A DNA stretch of 14,654 bases. It comes from Sulfidibacterium sp964473395 (lineage in GTDB: Bacteria > Bacteroidota > Bacteroidia > Bacteroidales > F082). A model generated the notes under the pieces. It made no database searches. It was given only the letters and a program-made list of their open reading frames with translations, and was not told the origin of the DNA. The position numbers were made by a program, and so were the translations under genes. Below, piece by piece: positions 1 through 7,023 of this stretch. Location of the stretch: contig CAYYOW010000053.1 of assembly GCA_964473395.1 (NCBI GenBank), positions 1 to 14,654 of the forward strand. The letters are read 5' to 3'. Position 1 is the first letter of the stretch. Each line of letters starts with the position of its first letter.

Positions 1-1
1 A

Positions 2-112
2 AACAATTTCATTATTTGGTTCATACTTTAGTGAGTCAGCCAGTATGCGTTTAATCAATAAAGGATAAGCATAGGCTTCTTCTGTGGGAGGTAAAATCTT
101 TGTTTTGAGCAT
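2..112 (-). CDS. N-terminus of probable acyl-CoA synthetase (partial)
   Basis: This open frame begins with an ATG at 112-110 and stays open for 37 codons to the left window edge, so only the N-terminus is visible. The peptide starts MLKTKILPPTEEAYAYPLLI and continues into KRILADSL and EIV. The pattern of a short leader, a YPLLIKRIL-like helix and an EIV-like segment about 15 residues later resembles the N-termini of AMP-forming fatty-acid CoA ligases, which convert a free fatty acid, ATP and CoA to acyl-CoA. No catalytic motif lies inside the window, so the family is inferred from memory of such N-termini. A matching -7 promoter element lies 29 bases upstream. It is divergent from the transporter gene at 429. 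That the gene is real is likely; its product is only moderately supported. Confidence 0.45.
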   Translation of the reverse strand, partial: MLKTKILPPTEEAYAYPLLIKRILADSLKYEPNNEIV

Positions 113-140
113 TTTAAACGTTTTAATGAATTAATGCTGA

Positions 141-148
141 CAAATGTA
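141..148 (-). promoter_or_regulatory. Bacteroidota -7 element for the leftmost minus-strand gene
   Basis: On the minus strand this reads TACATTTG, an exact match to the Bacteroidota TAnnTTTG -7 element. It would place the transcript start near 134, giving a leader of about 20 bases before the ATG at 112. No exact TTTG lies 19 bases further upstream; the nearest is a 3-of-4 match (TTTC) about 22 bases away. Good position, incomplete promoter. Confidence 0.4.
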
Positions 149-200
149 TAAAAAATTGATGTTAATTGTAGAAAATATAATGCTCTGAAAAATAAATTCT

Positions 201-267
201 TATCGGAAGTTTCTTATTGTAATGTAATACAGGGGGTTACCAACAATTGTTTGGTTGCCTTCCGATA
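201..267. repeat. Nested inverted repeat (hairpin or cruciform)
   Basis: TATCGGAAG at 201-209 is exactly complementary to CTTCCGATA at 259-267, enclosing 49 bases. Inside this, the segment 235-259 is itself an imperfect palindrome centred on AACAATTGTT (GGTTACCAACAA facing TTGTTTGGTTGCC). The two nested symmetries could form a two-tier stem or operator. A 9-base inverted pair at this distance is expected a few times in a window this size by chance, so only the nesting makes it notable. Confidence 0.4.
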
Positions 268-428
268 GCTGAATGGATATCGTTTAACAGCGCAGTGAAT
301 GACAATTAAACAATAATCGTCTGGCAACTGTTTGTCTATCGTGTCGGTTATTTCATTACAACCTCTTTACCATCATCCCACACTTTCTAAATTTTTCTAT
401 ATTTACAACCTTTCCCAAAGAAAACAAA

Positions 429-2633
429 ATGGCAGACAAAGCAAAAAAGTTTGGTGCTTTCGCCGGTGTCTTTACACCATCTATCCTGACTATCCTAGGG
501 GTTATCATGTACTTGCGTTTGGGCTGGGTGGCAGGGGTAGCCGGCATTTGGGGAAGTGTTGCTATAATTTTGCTGGCTCATTTTATTTCCGTTACCACAG
601 GCTTAAGTATTTCGTCTATTGCCACTGACAAGAAGATAAAAGCGGGCGGAATTTACTATATTCTTTCGCGCTCGCTGGGTTTACCTATGGGTGGTTCTAT
701 TGGTATCACTTTGTTTGTTGGTACGGCTTTGAGTATTTCGCTTTATATCGTGGGTTTTGTAGAAAATTTTCTGGATATCCCTTCAATGCAACATTGGCTT
801 GGGATGGTGGGGCCTACCGTTCAAAACACCCGTATTGTGGGAACTGCGGTTTTGGTATTGTTGGCAGTCATAGCTCTGATTAGTACGAATTTTGCCATAA
901 AAACCCAGTTTTTGGTTCTCGGCGCCATCATCTTGTCTCTGATTTCTATTTTCGTGGGCTTTTTTCTTCATCCTATAACAGCTTCTGCTGCTCCGGTTAC
1001 GCATTTCACCCCTTTTAAAGATTTTAGTTTTACGGAGACTTTTGCCATCTTCTTTCCCGCAGTTACAGGTTTTACTGCCGGCGTAGCCATGTCGGGCGAT
1101 TTGAAAAATCCTAAAAAAGATATTCCTTCCGGAACATTGTTAGCCATTTTTACCGGTTTGGTTATTTATTTGGCTCTGGCGATAAGTTTTAATTTATTTG
1201 TGGACAGGCAGTTGCTTCTCACAAATTATAATTTTCTGATACAGATTGCATGGTTTCCTTTCCTCATTATTGCCGGTGTTTGGGGTGCCACACTCTCTTC
1301 CGCTTTGGGTGGTATTCTTGGAGGTCCGCGGATTATCCAAGCCATTTCAAATGATCACATCACACCGAAAATTCTGGGAAAAGGTCATGGGAAAAACAAT
1401 GAGCCACGCAATGCTCTTATTTTTACCTTTCTTCTCTCCGAACTGGGTATTCTCGTGGGTGATTTGAATGTTATTGCCAGACTGGTTACTATGTTTTATC
1501 TCACTGCTTATGGGTTTATCAACCTGGCTTTTGTACTGGAAAAGTGGGCCAGTGCCGACTTTCGTCCAAGCTTCCGTATTCCTGCATGGGTAGGTATTCT
1601 GGGCTTTGTCACAAGTTTTATGATTATGTTTAAACTGGATATGGCTGCCATGTTTGGTGCGTTGATTATTCTTGGTTTCGTATTTTATCTTATCCGGAAA
1701 AAGCAACTCCATCTTGCCATGGATGACATATGGCCCAGTGTGATGGCTTCCCTGATTCGTTCGGTACTCACCCGCTTTAAAAATATGCATCTTACCGAAG
1801 CCAACTGGCGGGCAAATATTCTTCTTTTCAGTGGCGGAAAATCAAGTCGGCCGCATCTCGTGGAGTTCAGCAAGTTTATTGCCGGGAAACAGGGGCTTAT
1901 TTCTAACTTCGACCTGGTGCTGAAACCCAATGCCAAACGGCTTTTCCCCTCACACCACCAGGCTATTCCAGAAGAAGAAATGGAAGGCGATGAAGCTATC
2001 TTTAAAAGAAGACAGATGTGTAACGACATATACGGCGCTATGGAAAGTCTTTCGGCAACGTACGGATTTTCCGGAATGGAACCGAATACTGTGGTGCTGG
2101 GGTGGGGTAGGCATTCCAGCGATCCCATGCGCTTTGCTCAGATGCTGCATTACATTAAAAACCTTGATTTAAATATCGTTATGCTCGATTTTGATAAGGA
2201 AAAAGGGTTTGGCAATTTTAAGCAGATTGATGTCTGGCTTCGTGGAGGATCTAACAATGGAAGTCTCATTTTCTCTCTGCTGAAATCTATTCACGTGTCT
2301 TATGCCTGGCGTAATGCCTTGGTGCGGATATTGTTGATTACGGATGATAAAAATAAAAAAAAGCCGATTAAGTCCAGGATAAAACATCTGTTAAACAAGC
2401 ATCGTATGCCTGCTGAAGTCGAAATTGTTCTAAAGGGGAAAACCGATAATGTGCATGATATCATCAAGAATAAATCTGCTGAAGCTGATCTGACTATCAT
2501 GGGAATGGCTAAGGTACAGGTTGGAAAAGAGAACGACTTTATACAGCGTGCCGACAGCCTTTATAATGATTTGGGTACGTTGGTGCTGGTAAAAGCCTCC
2601 TCGTTTTTTAGTGAGCTTCATCTGGGTGACTAG
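429..2633 (+). CDS. Cation-chloride-cotransporter-like APC permease
   Basis: This 734-residue inner-membrane protein belongs to the APC superfamily and most resembles prokaryotic relatives of the SLC12 cation-chloride cotransporters. Residues about 12-423 carry roughly 12 hydrophobic segments. They begin with FTPSILTILGVIMYLRLGW (15-33), the family signature in helix 1, followed by GLSISSIATD (58-67), a GGIYYILSRSLG segment (73-84) and SGDLKNP (222-228), all typical of the cotransporter family. A cytosolic tail of about 310 residues follows, containing WRANILLFSGG (460-470) and HLVEFSKF, as in SLC12 C-termini. Its end (about 640-725) looks like a Rossmann or universal-stress-like fold with ILLITDD and LTIMGMA. 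The ATG at 429 follows an A-rich leader and is the natural family start. The transported ion or amino acid cannot be read from sequence. The next gene follows closely and is probably cotranscribed. Confidence 0.82.
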   Translation: MADKAKKFGAFAGVFTPSILTILGVIMYLRLGWVAGVAGIWGSVAIILLAHFISVTTGLSISSIATDKKIKAGGIYYILSRSLGLPMGGSIGITLFVGTALSISLYIVGFVENFLDIPSMQHWLGMVGPTVQNTRIVGTAVLVLLAVIALISTNFAIKTQFLVLGAIILSLISIFVGFFLHPITASAAPVTHFTPFKDFSFTETFAIFFPAVTGFTAGVAMSGDLKNPKKDIPSGTLLAIFTGLVIYLALAISFNLFVDRQLLLTNYNFLIQIAWFPFLIIAGVWGATLSSALGGILGGPRIIQAISNDHITPKILGKGHGKNNEPRNALIFTFLLSELGILVGDLNVIARLVTMFYLTAYGFINLAFVLEKWASADFRPSFRIPAWVGILGFVTSFMIMFKLDMAAMFGALIILGFVFYLIRKKQLHLAMDDIWPSVMASLIRSVLTRFKNMHLTEANWRANILLFSGGKSSRPHLVEFSKFIAGKQGLISNFDLVLKPNAKRLFPSHHQAIPEEEMEGDEAIFKRRQMCNDIYGAMESLSATYGFSGMEPNTVVLGWGRHSSDPMRFAQMLHYIKNLDLNIVMLDFDKEKGFGNFKQIDVWLRGGSNNGSLIFSLLKSIHVSYAWRNALVRILLITDDKNKKKPIKSRIKHLLNKHRMPAEVEIVLKGKTDNVHDIIKNKSAEADLTIMGMAKVQVGKENDFIQRADSLYNDLGTLVLVKASSFFSELHLGD

Positions 2634-2690
2634 TCATCATCTTTTAAAACTTTGTTTAAATTTACACCCGCTTTCATCAAAAAGAGTGCT

Positions 2691-4484
2691 TTGCAAACGA
2701 AAAAAATAACAGAATTAGACAGCCGGCAATTTTTCAATTGCTTTTTAACAGGAGCCGGTAAAATATTTGATGACCAGAATTACATCAACAAGATAAATGT
2801 GTTCCCTGTGGCGGATGCTGACACGGGTACCAACCTGGCCTCCACCATGCGCTCCATTGTGGAGGCTACAGTTGTGCGTAATAACTTTAAAGCTACCGCT
2901 GTTGATATTGCCGATGCAGCACTGTCCGGAGCACGTGGCAACTCCGGGATTATTTTTGCCCAGTTTCTCTATGGCTTTAGCTTTGAAGTGGCGGAAAAGG
3001 AAAAGATTGACACGATTGATTTTGTACTTGCGGCAAAAAAGGCGGTTCCTTATGTTTATGAAGCCATTGCTAATCCTGTTGAAGGAACTATGGTTTCGGT
3101 TATCAAGGAGTGGGCTGACCATCTTTTCGATATAAAGGAAAAATATGATGATTTTTACAGCTTACTGACTTCCGGCTTGAAGCAGGCACACAAATCTCTG
3201 AAAGAGACTACCAAAAAGTTAGACAAACTGGCACGTGCAAAAGTTGTGGATGCTGGCGCCAAGGGTTTTGTGGATTTTCTTGAGGGTGTGATTGAATACA
3301 TTAAAACTGGTCGCGTTCCTAATCCTGAAGTATTAAAGTCCGTGGTAATTGAAATAAGTAACGTTCATATAAATCACGACACTATCACCTTTCGCTACTG
3401 TATGGAGGCCTTAATTCAGGGAGAAAACCTGAGTAAGGAGAAACTTAAAGCAATTTTGGATGGCTTTGGTGATTCTACGGTGATTGCGGGGTCAATAAAC
3501 AAAATACGCATTCATGTGCATACCGATACGCCGTGGCTGTTGATTCAGAAAATCAGTAATTTAGGAACTATTATTGCTCAAAAAGTGGATGATATGGTGA
3601 TGCAGAACGAGGTTGCTTCCAATGCCCGTTTCAAAACGGCCATAGTTACAGATTCGTCGTGTGACATTCCCCAGGATTTATTGGAAAAATACCAAATCCA
3701 GCGTATCCCGTTAAATATTCATTTCGGCGACACATTTTATCTCGATGGTGTTACCATGAAACCGGAACAGTTTTATGCCGTACTGGATTCGTCACCTGTT
3801 TATCCAACCACTTCACAGCCATCGTACAAAGAGTTTTTTAATCGATACAACTACCTTGCAACGCATTATGACTCTATTATCGGAATCAATTTAAGTGCAA
3901 AACTGAGTGGTACCTGGCAAAATAGTGTGAATGCTGCTGGGAAAGTATCGGCACTAACAGGTAAAATTATTGATATTATCAACAGTAAGAAAGTCTCGTG
4001 TGGACTGGGCTTGCTTACCATTCGTGCCGCCAAAGCATTGGCAACCGGAATGAGCCACGAGGAAATCGTTGCCTACCTGCCCATGTGGGTGTTGAAAACA
4101 AAGCAGTTTGCCGGTCTGAAAACGTTGAAATATCTTGTGAAAAGCGGGCGGATTGATGCCAAAAAAGGTTTTTTCGGACGATTACTGGGAATAAAACCAA
4201 TTATTGAAGTGGATAAAAATGGTCTGGTAATTCCTTTTGCCAAGCCCCTTTCCGAAGGTAAAAGCCGGAAACGTATTCTCAATGAAATGAAAAAATTCAT
4301 AAATGGGAAAAGAGTATGGGGTTATGCTATTACACATGCCAATAATCAGCCGAGTGCCCGGAAACTTGCCCGCGAGATGGAAAAGCTTACCGGAAGAAAA
4401 CCGGAATTTATCCAGCAGGTAACACCTGTTCTTGGGGTACATGTGGGACCGGGAGTGGTGAGCCTGGCTGTATCGCTGGAATAG
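2691..4484 (+). CDS. DAK2-DegV fusion, FakA/FakB-like fatty acid kinase protein
   Basis: The protein (597 residues from the TTG at 2691) joins both halves of the bacterial fatty acid kinase system. The N-terminal DAK2/DhaL-type ATP-binding domain shows NVFPVADADTGTN (36-48), whose aspartates D42 and D44 bind Mg-nucleotide in the family, then SGARGNSG (79-86) and VVDAGAKG (185-192). A FakA-like middle domain contains a YC pair (236-237) and HVH (275-277), residues I recall as metal-binding in FakA. The C-terminal DegV lipid-binding domain begins at IVTDSSCDIP (318-327) and includes a TSQPS motif that lines the fatty-acid pocket in DegV proteins. Known role: FakB presents a fatty acid that FakA phosphorylates to acyl phosphate for phospholipid synthesis. 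There is no ATG anywhere near the start. TTG 2691 preceded by AAAAAGAG gives the usual family N-terminus; TTG 2652 is the alternative (610 residues). The frame is continuous with the transporter gene, interrupted only by its TAG at 2631. Confidence 0.82.
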   Translation: MQTKKITELDSRQFFNCFLTGAGKIFDDQNYINKINVFPVADADTGTNLASTMRSIVEATVVRNNFKATAVDIADAALSGARGNSGIIFAQFLYGFSFEVAEKEKIDTIDFVLAAKKAVPYVYEAIANPVEGTMVSVIKEWADHLFDIKEKYDDFYSLLTSGLKQAHKSLKETTKKLDKLARAKVVDAGAKGFVDFLEGVIEYIKTGRVPNPEVLKSVVIEISNVHINHDTITFRYCMEALIQGENLSKEKLKAILDGFGDSTVIAGSINKIRIHVHTDTPWLLIQKISNLGTIIAQKVDDMVMQNEVASNARFKTAIVTDSSCDIPQDLLEKYQIQRIPLNIHFGDTFYLDGVTMKPEQFYAVLDSSPVYPTTSQPSYKEFFNRYNYLATHYDSIIGINLSAKLSGTWQNSVNAAGKVSALTGKIIDIINSKKVSCGLGLLTIRAAKALATGMSHEEIVAYLPMWVLKTKQFAGLKTLKYLVKSGRIDAKKGFFGRLLGIKPIIEVDKNGLVIPFAKPLSEGKSRKRILNEMKKFINGKRVWGYAITHANNQPSARKLAREMEKLTGRKPEFIQQVTPVLGVHVGPGVVSLAVSLE

Positions 4485-4531
4485 AAATGATGGCCATTCC
4501 GTTGTCAAATAATAGTTTGTTTTTCTCTCCA

Positions 4532-4671
4532 TCGCAACTTCTCTCCGTCTCCTTGTCCCCTCGTCTCTCCGTCTTTCATTGTTGCCAAACAGTTGTCAGT
4601 AATTCCCTTTTTTTCGCAACTTCGCTTCTTCACAATTTCTCTTCGTCCCCTTCGTCTCTCCGTCCCTTCAT
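4532..4671. repeat. Duplicated pyrimidine-rich octamer-repeat module
   Basis: The 284-base gap 4485-4768 holds a strongly strand-biased pyrimidine tract. Two copies of a module can be seen, 4532-4580 and 4614-4671. Each begins TCGCAACTTC, passes through CTCCGTC/TTCGTCC runs and ends in CGTCTCTCCGTC followed by a TTCAT. Read on the minus strand the modules resolve into degenerate 8-base units of the type ACGRRGRG (for example ACGGAGAG, ACGAGGGG, ACAAGGAG, ACGGAGAA). The plus-strand frame over this segment (4487-4708) is low-complexity and not a credible gene. Function unknown. Confidence 0.6.
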
Positions 4672-4745
4672 CTTTTCTTTTCCCGGGGTTTGCCTGAACT
4701 TGTTCTAAATATCTTCTTTGCTCCTTTTCACAGGCGTTAAATCCG

Positions 4746-4753
4746 TAATTTTG
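4746..4753 (+). promoter_or_regulatory. Bacteroidota -7 element upstream of the ADP-forming synthetase
   Basis: TAATTTTG matches TAnnTTTG exactly and ends 15 bases before the ATG at 4769, implying a very short leader. The expected TTTG is not found at 19 bases upstream; one lies at 4717-4720, which is 25 bases away. A plausible promoter for the ADP-forming synthetase, which would otherwise be separated from the upstream gene by 284 bases. Confidence 0.4.
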
Positions 4754-4768
4754 TTGCATTAAATATCA

Positions 4769-6832
4769 ATGGACATGATTACAAAACAGTTAACTCATCC
4801 CCGCAGCATTGTTGTAGTGGGGGGCTCAAATAATATTCATAAACCAGGAGGTAAAGTTCTGAAAAATCTTCTGGATGGCGGTTTCGATGGTGGACTTTAC
4901 GTGATGAACCCTAAAGAGGATGTGGTGCAGGGTGTAAAAAGTTATCGCGCTCCTAAAGACTTACCCGATGTGGATTTGGCTATCCTTGCCATTGCTGCAA
5001 AATATACTCCCGATACGGTCGAATTTCTGTCTCAAAATAAAAATACCCGTGCTTTCATTGTCTTGTCTGCCGGATTCAGTGAAGAAAGCCATGAGGGTAA
5101 ATTATTGGAGGAGAGAATGGTGGAAGCTGTAAACAAAGTTAACGGCTCACTTATAGGCCCTAATTGTGTGGGGGTAATGACTCCGCAATACCATGGCGTT
5201 TTCACCAAACCTATTCCCAGGCTTGACTCCAATGGTTGCGATTTTATCAGCGGGTCCGGTGCCACGGCCTGTTTCATAATGGAAGCCGGAATTCCCAAAG
5301 GCCTGACATTCAATAATGTTTATTCTGTGGGGAACTCTGCGCAGATGGGTGTGGAAGAGGTACTGCAATACATGGATGAGAATTTTGATCCCGAAAAAGA
5401 TCCTAAAGTTAAGTTGCTGTACATGGAAAAAATTGATAAGCCTGCTTTGTTGCTAAAGCATGCTGCTTCGCTCATCCGGAAAGGCTGTCGTATTGCTGCT
5501 GTAAAAGCCGGTGCTTCGCAAGCCGGAAGCAGGGCTGCTTCTTCACACACGGGTGCTCTTGCCAGCTCGGATGCTGCTGCCGATGCGCTTTTCCGCAAAG
5601 CCGGTATCGTACGTTGTTATGGCCGCGAAGACCTGATAAGCGTAGCTTCGGTTTTCATGTATCCCGAACTTCAGGGTAAAAATATTGCCGTCATTACCCA
5701 TGCCGGCGGCCCGGCTGTAATGTTAACCGATAAACTCTCTGCCGGTAGTTTGAATGTTCCGGCTATCCGGGGGAAAGCAGCCGAAGAGCTAAAGGCAAAG
5801 CTCTTTCCCGGCTCGGCTGTGGGCAATCCCATCGACTTTCTCGCCACCGGTACCGCCGAACAACTTGGTGTCATTATCGATTACGTAAACGATAGATTTG
5901 ATGAAATTGATGCCATGGTAGTTATTTTCGGAACACCTGGTTTAGTTGAGGTTTATGATGTGTATGATTTGTTGGACGAAAAAATGAAAACCAGTAAAAA
6001 ACCTGTTTTCCCCGTTCTGCCTTCTGTTTTAACGGCTGAAAAAGAGGTAAAAGCTTTTGTGGAGAAAGGACGCGCCTGTTTTCCAGACGAAGTGATACTG
6101 GGTGAAGCGCTGGCAAGAGTTTACCATACGCCAAAACCAACTCCTGAAAAAGTTAAACTGCCTACCGTGGATGTGAAGCAGATTCGTGCTATTGTGGAGG
6201 CTGCTTCTGATGGCTACCTTACTCCCGGAAAAGTAACGGCGTTATTGGATGCTGCCGGTATTTCAAGAGCAAAAGAGTTTACCACTTCACAGGAAGTAGA
6301 AATTGTAAAACTGGCTGAACAAGTGGGCTTCCCATTGGTTATGAAAGTTGTTGGGCCATTGCACAAGTCGGATGTGGGTGGCGTTAGCCTCAACATCCGC
6401 GATAATGAAAAACTGGTGAGTGAGATGAACCGCATGATGCATATTGAAGGCGCCAAAGGAGTACTCATCCAACCGATGCTGAGCGGAACGGAACTTTTTG
6501 CTGGTGTGAAAAAAGAAGATAAATTCGGCCATTTGATTTTGTTTGGTCTCGGTGGTATTTTCATTGAGGTGCTGAAGGATATACGAACTACGATGGCACC
6601 ATTGGGTAAAGCAGAGGTTCTGGCAGAGCTGAAAAAGCTGAAAAGCTACAAAATTATTCAGGGCGCCCGTGGTATGGAAGGTGTGGACGAAGACCTTTTT
6701 GCTGATATTTTAATGCGACTTTCGGCACTGGTAAAAGCAGCTCCTGAAATTGCCGAAATGGATTTGAATCCACTGCTGGGAAACAAACGGCAGGTAGTGG
6801 CCGTAGATGCACGCATCCGAATTGCCAAATAA
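4769..6832 (+). CDS. ADP-forming acyl-CoA synthetase (acetate-CoA ligase, fused alpha-beta)
   Basis: This 687-residue cytosolic enzyme interconverts acyl-CoA, ADP and phosphate with the free acid, CoA and ATP, letting fermenting cells make ATP from acyl-CoA. Residues 1-130 form the CoA-binding Rossmann domain (SIVVVGGS at 13-20, GPNCVGVM at 130-137). Residues 140-445 form the succinyl-CoA-synthetase-like ligase domains, with the phosphorylatable histidine H260 in the motif ASSHTGALASSD. After a linker near 450-470, residues 470-687 form the ATP-grasp domain, with VMKVVGPLHKSDVGGV (524-539) and the metal-binding EMDLNPLL (663-670). Both subunits that are separate in some archaea are present in one chain, and no key motif is missing. 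Two ATGs (4769 and 4775) are possible starts; the first leaves a short leader behind a -7 element. The preferred acid (acetate, propionate or branched-chain acids) is not decidable. A terminator-like stem follows. Confidence 0.88.
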   Translation: MDMITKQLTHPRSIVVVGGSNNIHKPGGKVLKNLLDGGFDGGLYVMNPKEDVVQGVKSYRAPKDLPDVDLAILAIAAKYTPDTVEFLSQNKNTRAFIVLSAGFSEESHEGKLLEERMVEAVNKVNGSLIGPNCVGVMTPQYHGVFTKPIPRLDSNGCDFISGSGATACFIMEAGIPKGLTFNNVYSVGNSAQMGVEEVLQYMDENFDPEKDPKVKLLYMEKIDKPALLLKHAASLIRKGCRIAAVKAGASQAGSRAASSHTGALASSDAAADALFRKAGIVRCYGREDLISVASVFMYPELQGKNIAVITHAGGPAVMLTDKLSAGSLNVPAIRGKAAEELKAKLFPGSAVGNPIDFLATGTAEQLGVIIDYVNDRFDEIDAMVVIFGTPGLVEVYDVYDLLDEKMKTSKKPVFPVLPSVLTAEKEVKAFVEKGRACFPDEVILGEALARVYHTPKPTPEKVKLPTVDVKQIRAIVEAASDGYLTPGKVTALLDAAGISRAKEFTTSQEVEIVKLAEQVGFPLVMKVVGPLHKSDVGGVSLNIRDNEKLVSEMNRMMHIEGAKGVLIQPMLSGTELFAGVKKEDKFGHLILFGLGGIFIEVLKDIRTTMAPLGKAEVLAELKKLKSYKIIQGARGMEGVDEDLFADILMRLSALVKAAPEIAEMDLNPLLGNKRQVVAVDARIRIAK

Positions 6833-6900
6833 TCGGCGTATGGTATCATTTCCAATGTATTACAGGCTTCCTGCTTTCTATGATTCTAGCTGGTAAAAAG

Positions 6901-6934
6901 GGGCTGCAATGTTCTTTCAGCTCTTTTTCTTTTT
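6901..6934 (+). terminator. Probable intrinsic terminator after the synthetase gene
   Basis: GGGCTG at 6901-6906 pairs with CAGCTC at 6918-6923 (one G-U pair) across an 11-base loop, and is followed at once by TTTTTCTTTT. The position 68 bases after the synthetase stop codon and ahead of a new -7 element at 6947 supports termination here. The stem is short. Confidence 0.45.
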
Positions 6935-6946
6935 GGGAATTATTCG

Positions 6947-6954
6947 TAACTTTG
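6947..6954 (+). promoter_or_regulatory. Bacteroidota -7 element upstream of the aminotransferase
   Basis: TAACTTTG matches TAnnTTTG exactly, 69 bases before the aminotransferase ATG. At 19 bases upstream lies TTTT, a 3-of-4 match to TTTG. This would give the aminotransferase its own transcript with a leader of about 60 bases. The rest of the 191-base gap 6833-7023 shows nothing else. Confidence 0.4.
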
Positions 6955-7023
6955 GACTGCATTTTAAAGCAACCTTTTCCGGCTAGAAATGCATGATAAT
7001 TTTACAGCTTAAATACTCAAATT

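Larger units (their letters stand above)
113..428. other. Divergent intergenic region
   Basis: This 316-base AT-rich region separates the minus-strand acyl-CoA synthetase fragment from the plus-strand transporter. It holds the minus-strand -7 element at 141-148, a nested inverted repeat at 201-267, and a weak plus-strand -7-like sequence TATATTTAC at 398-406 that could serve the transporter, with no matching TTTG upstream. I see no convincing small gene; the short open frames here overlap the transporter start or carry no recognisable sequence. Confidence 0.6.

Noticed and set aside
1347..2128. Minus-strand frames of up to 147 codons inside the transporter gene
   Set aside because: They lie opposite a clearly coding sequence with conserved family motifs and show no motif themselves; treated as shadows.
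321..4599. CAAACAGTTG(C/T)CAG present at 321-334 (minus strand) and 4586-4599 (plus strand)
   Set aside because: A 13-of-14 match between two places in a window this size is expected many times by chance on two strands.
4487..4759. Frames on both strands across the pyrimidine-rich segment
   Set aside because: They reflect the repeat composition (serine- and leucine-rich on one strand, glutamate- and arginine-rich on the other) rather than a coding gene.
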